From the NCBI GenBank assembly GCA_041689935.1, contig JBDNFI010000090.1, positions 1 through 64,000 of the forward strand: a stretch of DNA of 64,000 nucleotides, in the 5' to 3' direction. The DNA is from CAXBDP01 sp041689935 (lineage in GTDB: Bacteria; Bacteroidota; Bacteroidia; Cytophagales; Cyclobacteriaceae). Position 1 is the stretch's first letter. Each line of letters opens with the position of its first letter. Both the position numbers and the translations under genes were made by a program. This document shows, piece by piece, positions 53,702 to 61,586 of the stretch. Under the pieces are notes generated by a model. That model saw only the letters and a list, made by a program, of their open reading frames with translations. It had not been told where the DNA came from and did not search any database.

Positions 53702-56281
53702 CTATTTGTTCCAACGAGCCCAATCCCAGCCTTCTGTTCCGTTGCTGGCTCTAGCCTTTACGCTAATTTCTCCATTCATGCGCGCATCAGACAACTCAAT
53801 TTTAGTTTCAGTCGTCACCTTCCTTACTTTCTCTCCAGCTATATTTTCATATTCTACTATATAATCAGTCACGTACTTTTCAGGACTTATTTGCCAGCTT
53901 ACCAAATACCCCGCACCTTGTTGCATAGTTGCTTCTAGGCCATTGATTCGAGATGGGCTAGAAGCCAAAAGCATAAGGGTTGCTACGGTTGTTTTGGAGA
54001 CCTCAGCGACCAATTGATGGCTAATCGTTTCCAGTTTATCTGTAGATTGGTGGTAATGCGGATTGCCCAATACAGGATACGAACCAATGCCACCGACTAT
54101 ATCGCCATAAGCATCATAATAGGCTTGCGCATCCGTTGACTTGTAATACACCGCATCATAGGTGATCATATCCGTGAAAAGCATTGCTGCGGCATGTTGC
54201 ATATCTTTAATGCCTGGATTAGAATAGCGAATGGTATTATCCAAACGCTGATCATTCATCCATCCCAGCATATCGTTATTCAATGCACCCACGATGCGTA
54301 TATTTCCCTCCACAGCTCTTCTTACATACTCTCGACTGCCGAGCAATCCAGCTTCCTCGCCCGTAAATGCGGCAAAAACAACCGTAAATGGAAGCTCTAA
54401 ACCTTGCATTACTCTAGCAGCTTCGAGCAGCGCAGAGGTGCCCGATGTATTATCATCTGCACCAGGGCCACGATCTACCGAGTCGTAATGACTACTAATG
54501 ATATACACCAGTTCAGGATTAACTTTGCCCGGCAAAGTAGCGATTACATTTGCCGTTAGCCCATCTTTGTATCCCTGTAAATTGCCCGGCTTAAACCATT
54601 GATATTCTGGAGAATATCCAAATTCCTCAAACTTAGTAAAAATATATTCAGCCGCTTTCAAATTTCCCGACCTGGTGACAAACTTGGAATCAAACGAATA
54701 GAGCGTTTTGGCATAATCATAAATCCTCGAAACATTCACATTTGCCACAGTGGCTGCCACTTGATCTCGCACTGGCAGATATATCCTTTCGCCATTTGCA
54801 AGCAATGCTTTTTCACTCGCCAAGTTTGATTTCAAGCGATTCAATACATCAATGGGAGCGACTTTTTGATTCAAATTCAAATGATACAGACCTCGCTCTG
54901 GAGTAATGGTATTACCATCTCTTTCTGATTGGATCAATAATCCACTTCCGGAGGGATCCACCGCCCATTGATATTCTGGCGCAATCGTACGCACAGTGTT
55001 ATTATGAAATAATTTCACATCTGTACCATCAGCAATCGAATACAAATAGGATCTGCGATGCCTCGGCTCTCCTTTGATATACAGCAAGTGATCGGAACCT
55101 ACAAATTGAGGCAATCTATCATGCTGTATTTCGCGGGTTGCTCTAGTCAATTCCTTACTTGACACATCCAAGAGCATGATCTCATAGTCGTCCTGTACCT
55201 TTTGCTCAAAGGCAGCATATCGCCCATTTGGGCTGATTACTGGCAACCCTATGATGTCAGAAGTTTGATACACAGATTCACTCGTATATTCACCATTCGC
55301 CCATTTGGCTAAGTAAAATATAGATTGATCTCCATCTCTCCCAAAGGATAAGATTTGCCCATTTTCGATCGCTACACCTGTTGGCACACCATCAAGCACA
55401 TACTCCATGTTGTTATGATACACAAAGGTTTTGCCGCTGATTTCTGGAGCGGCATTCCTAGTACCAGGCTTTATGGGCATAGGATTAGTGTTTGTGAAAT
55501 TCGCCACTAGGGATCCATTGTTCATCATCTGTAGCCTGTCCAAATAGCCCTTTGGCTTGGTCAGTAACCTTAATTCATTGCCATCCCACTGATAGACAGC
55601 TGGATTGGCCAAGTCATCCATTGGGGCAGCTAATAGAAACAAATCAGCATCAGAAGGTATAAATTCGCTTATTAGCATGCCTGCTGGATGAAATACTACT
55701 TCCCTCCCGCTTTTCAGATCGAGCTGCATAAGGCGCGTATTGATTCCAGTTAAGTAGTTTAGGTTTTGATTCGCCTCGATAAAAGACGTTCTATCTGTCC
55801 GGAAATTTGCTCGGGTTCTTACGACTTCTTCCATAGCAGCCATCAATTCTGGAGTTTCAGGAGTTTTCAAAAAGTATCCCTTTTCAGTAATTTCTTCTAT
55901 TATCAAATCTCTGCCTTCCAAATTATTGCTTGTGCCCGTTTCTATATTTTGATAAAATGCCAGCTGCTTGCCATCAATTGTTTGATTCCAGATAGCATAC
56001 TTTCCCGTTTTGGAAAACTGCGCCGATGAGCCATCCGTAGATAACTCTTTCACTTGATAAAGCTCTCCTGTAGTAAGTGCGATTCTATTAAGATATTGAT
56101 CAGCGGAACTGCCTTCTAAAAGATAAATCATCTTTTCTAGAGAAGGAATGTATTTGCCATCTTCCCATAGGAAATAGGCATCGTCGTAGATTTTATCTGA
56201 CGCTGTTTTGGCTTGCCCACAAACAAAAAGCGGGAGGGCAAGCAATGCCACAGCTATTGGCAAGGTATATTTATTCATCAT
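53702..56281 (-). CDS. secreted M28-family metallopeptidase with N-terminal propeller
   Basis: About 859 residues with signal peptide (ending LPLFVCGQ). The first ~520 residues form a TolB/WD40-like propeller (ISPNGRYAAFEQKV, IADGTDVKLFHNN). The peptidase domain (about 550-780) has the two-zinc set: SSHYDSVDRGPGADDNTSG (His, bridging Asp), FAAFTGEEAGLLGS (catalytic Glu plus ligand Glu), NNDMLGWM (Asp) and GNPHYHQSTDKLETI (His). A fibronectin-III-like end follows. Aminopeptidase/carboxypeptidase-type activity on peptides outside the cell is expected. It starts inside the 3' end of the S9 peptidase gene (overlap of about 11 bases), so the two are co-transcribed. Confidence 0.87.
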   Translation of the reverse strand: MMNKYTLPIAVALLALPLFVCGQAKTASDKIYDDAYFLWEDGKYIPSLEKMIYLLEGSSADQYLNRIALTTGELYQVKELSTDGSSAQFSKTGKYAIWNQTIDGKQLAFYQNIETGTSNNLEGRDLIIEEITEKGYFLKTPETPELMAAMEEVVRTRANFRTDRTSFIEANQNLNYLTGINTRLMQLDLKSGREVVFHPAGMLISEFIPSDADLFLLAAPMDDLANPAVYQWDGNELRLLTKPKGYLDRLQMMNNGSLVANFTNTNPMPIKPGTRNAAPEISGKTFVYHNNMEYVLDGVPTGVAIENGQILSFGRDGDQSIFYLAKWANGEYTSESVYQTSDIIGLPVISPNGRYAAFEQKVQDDYEIMLLDVSSKELTRATREIQHDRLPQFVGSDHLLYIKGEPRHRRSYLYSIADGTDVKLFHNNTVRTIAPEYQWAVDPSGSGLLIQSERDGNTITPERGLYHLNLNQKVAPIDVLNRLKSNLASEKALLANGERIYLPVRDQVAATVANVNVSRIYDYAKTLYSFDSKFVTRSGNLKAAEYIFTKFEEFGYSPEYQWFKPGNLQGYKDGLTANVIATLPGKVNPELVYIISSHYDSVDRGPGADDNTSGTSALLEAARVMQGLELPFTVVFAAFTGEEAGLLGSREYVRRAVEGNIRIVGALNNDMLGWMNDQRLDNTIRYSNPGIKDMQHAAAMLFTDMITYDAVYYKSTDAQAYYDAYGDIVGGIGSYPVLGNPHYHQSTDKLETISHQLVAEVSKTTVATLMLLASSPSRINGLEATMQQGAGYLVSWQISPEKYVTDYIVEYENIAGEKVRKVTTETKIELSDARMNGEISVKARASNGTEGWDWARWNK

Positions 56282-59042
56282 CAATTTTTTGATCTTTTAG
56301 CAAATCGTATTGGCGATTGATATAGGGCATTCCTTCTTTCATCCATTGAGGCGCTGGAGCATCTTTTAAGTAATGGTCAAAGTATTGCTTCATTCTTACC
56401 TGAAAGTCTTTTTGATTTTCGAGCATGCCTAGGTGGTGAGGCTCATCAGGATAGGTAAGTAATATCACTTCTTTGCCCATTCGTCTGGCGGCATTATAGA
56501 GCTCTAACCCTTGGTTATAATCTACGGCTCCATCGGCAGTACCGTGTAGAATCATAAATGGTGTACTGATTTTATCTACATGCTCAATTGGAGATTGACT
56601 TACGTATAAATCACGATGGCTCCAAGGCGTTACATCTCTGCCCATTCTCACTTGACCAAGCTCGAAAATACCATGATTCACCGTGCCACTTGCCTTGTAA
56701 AGAATATTGTACATGCTTACCAGATTGGTAACAGGTGCGCCTGTAACTACACAAGCAAACATATCGGTTTGGGTTACTATGAATGAACTTTGGTACCCAC
56801 CCCAGCTGTGGCCTTGTAGGCCAATCTTAGCAGGGTCGGCATAGCCCAAATCAATCACCTTTTGCACAGAGGAAGTCACATTATCAAGCGCATTGGTGCC
56901 GGGAGTACCTTCATCATACACTACATCAGGCATAAACACCAAATAGCCATTACTTGCATAGGTGCTCATGTGCGGACGATCATCATACACAGGCATACTG
57001 TATTGATGATGGCGCTGAGACATTTTTTCGTAGAAATATACTACCATCGGATATTTTTCACCTTCTTCATATCCAGCTGGTAGCGCGAGTGTTCCTTGCA
57101 TTTTCTGTCCTTTGCTATTCTCATAGTCAACAAGGATTCTACTACCCCAAGCAAAATTGCTCTGTTGTGGATTTGCATCTGTCAGCTTCATTGGATTTTT
57201 GAAATCCATTCCAGAAAAGTAATAATCTGGAAAATCAACAAAAGTCTCTCTTGTGTACATCAATACATTTGCATCACGAGCTTTGCTTACTCTGCCATAA
57301 ATATTATCTGTATAGACTAATACTTGAGGTGCCTTGCCTGCTTGCATTTGATAAAATCCATCCTTTTTTGTCCACTCACCATAGGCTGTGAGCATGATGG
57401 GTTTCGTCAAATCCAAATATCTTTCATCAGGATTTAGATCAAGTACTCTGAATTGAATTTCTTCCTTATTTCCAAGATTGCTGGTAAAGTTGCTGACAGC
57501 TCTCCCATCAAGGGCAACCATGTAGAGATCGTATTTATGATTTAAGATCACACTTTTATTATCCTTGCTCCAACCTGCCACTCCATAGGCAGGTTTTTCG
57601 AATGGGTGGTCGTCATCTATATTTACAAAACTCACCTCCGTATTTGCCGTAAGATGGGTCTTTTTATTGCTTGGTAAATGGTATCCATATACTTTCTCAT
57701 CTTTCAAATAAATAAAAGTGTTCCCATCAGGAGACATCCCCATGGAACGCCCAATTTCATTTTCGATTAATTGCTTTGCTCCTGTTTTTGTATCAAGACG
57801 GTAATAATCAGCTGGTGAAATGCCCCAATTGATATCTGCTATATGAGGTTTGGGGTCTGCACCAATCACAAAGTTGGGATTGCGGGAGGTGGTTACATTC
57901 CGCATATCATCGCTTCCCAAAGGCACAAGCTTTTTTTCGGCTACATGAAACGCGGCTCTATGGGTTGCGTTTCTTAATTGATTCTGACGCACCTTTTGCA
58001 CCGATTGAATTATTTCGTCCTTCCAATGCCATACTTCTACATTGGTCATTTTCTCCTTCGATTTTGGAGGCTCTGGTAATTGCTCTGCTAAATTTACGTA
58101 AATCACATTGTCTGATTCCGACCATGAAAGATTGCCTCTTTCACTTATAACCATATTATTTGCAAGGGCATTTTGAGCTGTATTGTACACTGTTTTTTGT
58201 GGCGTTGCATTCCCAATTGCATTGAAAACTAACAATTGGTTTTCCATTTTCACCATGTCTTTGGGTGTATGCCCTTTCAAAACCGCTAATGCATTTCCTT
58301 TTTGCAGCGCTAGAGGTCTTTCAAATCCTTGATCGTTCCAAGTCAGGTTTGAGTATTCTAAGGTGTCAGAATCTAATGGCTTGATAGAGGAATTGGATAA
58401 GGTCATTAAGTAAAGCCCATTGCCAGCAGCTTTATCAGCATCTACGATATAGGCAAGGTGGGTTCCTTTTTCATTGAATCTAAATTCAGATACGTTTCCG
58501 AAATTTTGATCCATTCCACTTGTTAGGTGGCGAATGATCAAATCCGTGCCCTTATGTTTTATCTCTGGACTGGCTTTCGCCTTTGTTACCGTCAAATAGT
58601 TTCCATCTGCTGAAAAACTGATAGCTGCGGCATTTTCGTACGTCCATTTAATGCCATTTGCAAGATTGATCAATTGAGCCTGTCGAGTAACAGGCTTTTT
58701 TTCTTTTTGCAGTTTTTCCCTTTCGGCCTTGGGTAATTCCACCATATATGCCGCCCATTTGCCATCGGAAGAGAATTCCGCCGAACTGCTATTTGGCAAT
58801 ACATGTGTTTGACTGTTTTGCACATGCTTTAGATACAAAGTATCATTGCCTTCATTTGGTCGGTAAGCGAAGCTGGTCCATTGCCCATTTTGTGAAATAT
58901 CAGCTCCAACTATGCGCTTCCAGCCGTCATAATCGTCCAGACTAAGTGCTTTTGACCCCTCCTGGCCAAAAGATTGAAAGGCCATTGAAATGACCATTAA
59001 ACTAACAATAGCAATTCGATAGCAACGATATACGTTTTTCAT
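56271..59042 (-). CDS. secreted S9 prolyl oligopeptidase-family peptidase
   Basis: 923 residues: signal peptide (1-26, ending FQSFGQ), a propeller domain (about 30-640) with SFSADGNYLTVTKAK and GMSPDGNTFIYL, then an alpha/beta hydrolase domain. The catalytic Ser is in GLQGHSWGGYQS (about 746), the Asp in LHGTADGAVDYNQ (about 837-841) and the His in YPDEPHHLGM (about 869-870). This is the DPP/acylaminoacyl-peptidase type. It is the first gene of a two-gene secreted-peptidase operon with the M28 enzyme, suggesting joint breakdown of peptides for uptake. Confidence 0.9.
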   Translation of the reverse strand: MKNVYRCYRIAIVSLMVISMAFQSFGQEGSKALSLDDYDGWKRIVGADISQNGQWTSFAYRPNEGNDTLYLKHVQNSQTHVLPNSSSAEFSSDGKWAAYMVELPKAEREKLQKEKKPVTRQAQLINLANGIKWTYENAAAISFSADGNYLTVTKAKASPEIKHKGTDLIIRHLTSGMDQNFGNVSEFRFNEKGTHLAYIVDADKAAGNGLYLMTLSNSSIKPLDSDTLEYSNLTWNDQGFERPLALQKGNALAVLKGHTPKDMVKMENQLLVFNAIGNATPQKTVYNTAQNALANNMVISERGNLSWSESDNVIYVNLAEQLPEPPKSKEKMTNVEVWHWKDEIIQSVQKVRQNQLRNATHRAAFHVAEKKLVPLGSDDMRNVTTSRNPNFVIGADPKPHIADINWGISPADYYRLDTKTGAKQLIENEIGRSMGMSPDGNTFIYLKDEKVYGYHLPSNKKTHLTANTEVSFVNIDDDHPFEKPAYGVAGWSKDNKSVILNHKYDLYMVALDGRAVSNFTSNLGNKEEIQFRVLDLNPDERYLDLTKPIMLTAYGEWTKKDGFYQMQAGKAPQVLVYTDNIYGRVSKARDANVLMYTRETFVDFPDYYFSGMDFKNPMKLTDANPQQSNFAWGSRILVDYENSKGQKMQGTLALPAGYEEGEKYPMVVYFYEKMSQRHHQYSMPVYDDRPHMSTYASNGYLVFMPDVVYDEGTPGTNALDNVTSSVQKVIDLGYADPAKIGLQGHSWGGYQSSFIVTQTDMFACVVTGAPVTNLVSMYNILYKASGTVNHGIFELGQVRMGRDVTPWSHRDLYVSQSPIEHVDKISTPFMILHGTADGAVDYNQGLELYNAARRMGKEVILLTYPDEPHHLGMLENQKDFQVRMKQYFDHYLKDAPAPQWMKEGMPYINRQYDLLKDQKIDDE

Positions 59043-59199
59043 TTTATTGATTGATTAATTCTTGAAAACGATCAAATATATAAAACCTTTGGCCCTAATA
59101 TTCAATAGAAAGCGAAAATGCAGGAATTAATCCAATCAATTAAATGCAGCGGTCGATGATAGACTCTGGTGAATTGTTGATCAAGGGAATGAAATTATC

Positions 59200-59382
59200 C
59201 TAATCAAAATCATCCTCCCGCCTTTTTCTGGTAAAGGGTTTTTTCTTTGTGGGTGTTTTACCAAAAGGTTTATTTCCTTTTACTTTTTTCAAATTTGGGC
59301 GAGATTCGAAACGTTCATTATTGATAGATTCATCCAAATCATCTATCGACCTTAAGTGATGCAAAGAGGTATTCTTAGGCAT
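59200..59382 (-). CDS. small basic protein, unknown
   Basis: 60 residues, strongly basic and unstructured-looking: SIDDLDESINNERFESRPN then KKVKGNKPFGKTPTKKKPFT, ending RKRREDDFD. No homologue is recognised. ATG at 59382; isolated between peptidase and dehydrogenase genes. The last codons carry a GCGGGAGG copy. It may be a genuine small nucleic-acid-binding-like protein or a chance frame. Confidence 0.42.
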   Translation of the reverse strand: MPKNTSLHHLRSIDDLDESINNERFESRPNLKKVKGNKPFGKTPTKKKPFTRKRREDDFD

Positions 59383-59543
59383 GTTAATAATTTTTCAAGA
59401 AAACGTGTTTTTAACGAAAATTGTTGAATACGAAGTGAAAAAACTTTCAAGTTTAACTTTACGTGTTTTAGAGGCAATGTTAATCAAAAAAGTGATCTCA
59501 AGATATCTTTAAGTCAAGTTTGTAATAAAAATTCTAAGGTTAT

Positions 59544-59570
59544 TTATTCGCTCGAAAAAGAGCCGAATAA
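59544..59570. repeat. hairpin between the small basic gene and the dehydrogenase gene
   Basis: TTATTCG-CTC (59544-59553) pairs with GAG-CGAATAA (59560-59570) with one bulged C. It stands in a 261-bp gap that is otherwise AT-rich and featureless, apart from a weak terminator-like dyad at about 59602-59636 after the dehydrogenase gene. Confidence 0.45.
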
Positions 59571-59643
59571 AGCATCGAAATAAAATTAAGCCAATACCCT
59601 AAAATAGGCTAAAAAATACCTCTTTCCTATTTTTAGAACAATC

Positions 59644-60396
59644 CTATTGCCTCGCCAAAAAGCCTCCATCCACTGGATAATAAGCACCAGTAGAGAAAGA
59701 AGATTTATCAGAACTTAGCCATAATACCATTTCAGCAACTTCTTTCGACTCGCCAAGTCTACCCAGCGCATGGCGTTGGGCAAGGCTTTTCCTTACTTCA
59801 TCTGGAATCGCTGATAGCAATGGCGTATCGATAAATGCAGGGCCTACACTGTTTATCCGAATATTTTGATCGGCATATTCAAGAGCGGCTGATTTGGTAA
59901 GTCCTACTACACCATGTTTTGCAGCCACATAGGCGGGAGATAGTTTTGCGCCGCTGGCTCCATAAATGGAGGATATATTTACGATTTTGCCACCACCAGA
60001 TTTCAACATGGCTGGAATTTGAAAACGCATGCCATAAAACACGCCTGAAAGGTTAATGGCAATTACTTTATCCCAACCTTCAATTGGATACTCGCCAGTC
60101 ATTGCGAGTGGTCCGCCAATGCCTGCATTGTTACAGGCGATATCGAGTTGACCATATTCTTTCATGATTTCATTGACTATACGCTCATTGTCAGACACAT
60201 TGGACGAGTCTGCTTTAATAAATTTAGCTTTGCCTTTATTCTCATGAATCATGGAAACTGTTTCCTCTCCTCCCTTTTGGTCAATATCTGAAACGATAAC
60301 GGTTGCGCCTTCAGATGCATATTTCATAGCAATCGCTTGACCAATACCAGAACCGCCTCCAGTTACTAATGCGATTTTATTTTCAAGATCGTTCAT
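59644..60396 (-). CDS. short-chain dehydrogenase/reductase (classical SDR)
   Basis: 250 residues, full-length classical SDR. Visible are the NAD(P) loop TGGGSGIGQA, the Asp in VIVSDIDQKG that favours NAD, NNAGIGG, the catalytic Ser in VNISSIYGASG, and the YVAAKHG catalytic Tyr-x-x-x-Lys, followed by INSVGPAFIDTPL. The end GAYYPVDGGFLA is typical of the FabG/glucose-1-dehydrogenase group. Substrate cannot be predicted. Monocistronic. Confidence 0.9.
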   Translation of the reverse strand: MNDLENKIALVTGGGSGIGQAIAMKYASEGATVIVSDIDQKGGEETVSMIHENKGKAKFIKADSSNVSDNERIVNEIMKEYGQLDIACNNAGIGGPLAMTGEYPIEGWDKVIAINLSGVFYGMRFQIPAMLKSGGGKIVNISSIYGASGAKLSPAYVAAKHGVVGLTKSAALEYADQNIRINSVGPAFIDTPLLSAIPDEVRKSLAQRHALGRLGESKEVAEMVLWLSSDKSSFSTGAYYPVDGGFLARQ

Positions 60397-60539
60397 GGGT
60401 ATTTATTTATTTGACAAGTGCGCCTAATTTAGTAAAATTGAATCGTAAATCTAAGAATTAAGTTTCTCGCTAATTGCTATCTTTATCGCATCAAAATATC
60501 CAATATATTTACTTGAGTGGTGTTTCTAAATAATCGACA

Positions 60540-61586
60540 TTGAGGTTTTTTATTCAATTCCTTTTTCTGATCACAAGCATATTTATTTATGCTTTTGTAT
60601 TTATTTCGCCCGATATATTTGCCCTAGCAGCAATCATAAGTCTGGCTATTCCCTTTGTGCTAGCCGCCCATCTTGTTTGGATAGTATTTGGCCTGAGTAA
60701 AGGAATAAAGAATATATGGGGGAATTTGATAAGCTTGATTATTGGCATACCGTTTTTAGTCTCCAGTTTGGGCTTATCCATCCCTGCAAAGCATGAAGGC
60801 CAAATTCACGTTTTGAGTTACAACTTGTATGGCTATCGCGTAAAATACAATCTACGATCAATGGTGGAGAGACAAAATTTCTTACAATGGACTATTGATC
60901 ATAGTGCGCCTATCAAAGTCTTTCAGGAATTCTATACCCACAGAGGGCATCCAAGTATGGACTCCTACAAAAAATTTATCAATGCCGGATACAATGGGTA
61001 TTTTGAGCCGCTCACGATCAATAATCGAAATCACGATATCGGATTGGCTATTTTTAGTAAGTACCCAATGATAGACACGGGAAAATTGCTGGATAATAAA
61101 CCAAGTCTCAATAATATAATATTTGCAGATATTGTGATTGAGGCTGATACGATTCGGATATACAATGCACACTTCCAATCGATGGGAATAGATCCAGCGC
61201 ATGTGATGGAAACCGAGGAACTAAAAAACAGATATGCTTTGCTTAGGCAACAACTAGAAAATGGAGCATCTACACGGGCAAAACAGATAAAGATCGCTTT
61301 GGAGCATGCCAAAAATAGTCCTTATCCAGTGGTTTTTGCCGGTGATTTCAATGATACACCTTATAGTTATAGCTACAGAACTTTCAGATCGGCATTTGCA
61401 AATGCCTTTGAGAAAAAAGGCAATGGATTTGGGTTTAGTATGAATAGTAGATTGTTCTTTTTACGAATCGACAATATATTTTTCAGTGATGAATTTGGCA
61501 CTCGAAGCTTTGAAACCAAGCGGGAGGTAAAATTCTCAGATCACTTTCCTATCGAGGCATCTTTTCGTTTGCGCTCCAATCTATAG
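60540..61586 (+). CDS. membrane-anchored endonuclease/exonuclease/phosphatase-family protein
   Basis: 348 residues. Three N-terminal hydrophobic segments (about 1-85) are followed by an EEP-fold domain: VLSYNLYGYRV, VFQEFYTHRG (metal-binding Glu), IYNAHFQSMGID, VVFAGDFNDTPYSYSYR and FSDHFPIEASF (catalytic Asp-His). The family covers DNases, phosphatases and sphingomyelinase-like enzymes; secreted Bacteroidota members are unassigned. TTG start, as no ATG precedes the first membrane segment. The last 46 bases overlap the end of the convergent MMPL transporter gene. Confidence 0.82.
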   Translation: MRFFIQFLFLITSIFIYAFVFISPDIFALAAIISLAIPFVLAAHLVWIVFGLSKGIKNIWGNLISLIIGIPFLVSSLGLSIPAKHEGQIHVLSYNLYGYRVKYNLRSMVERQNFLQWTIDHSAPIKVFQEFYTHRGHPSMDSYKKFINAGYNGYFEPLTINNRNHDIGLAIFSKYPMIDTGKLLDNKPSLNNIIFADIVIEADTIRIYNAHFQSMGIDPAHVMETEELKNRYALLRQQLENGASTRAKQIKIALEHAKNSPYPVVFAGDFNDTPYSYSYRTFRSAFANAFEKKGNGFGFSMNSRLFFLRIDNIFFSDEFGTRSFETKREVKFSDHFPIEASFRLRSNL

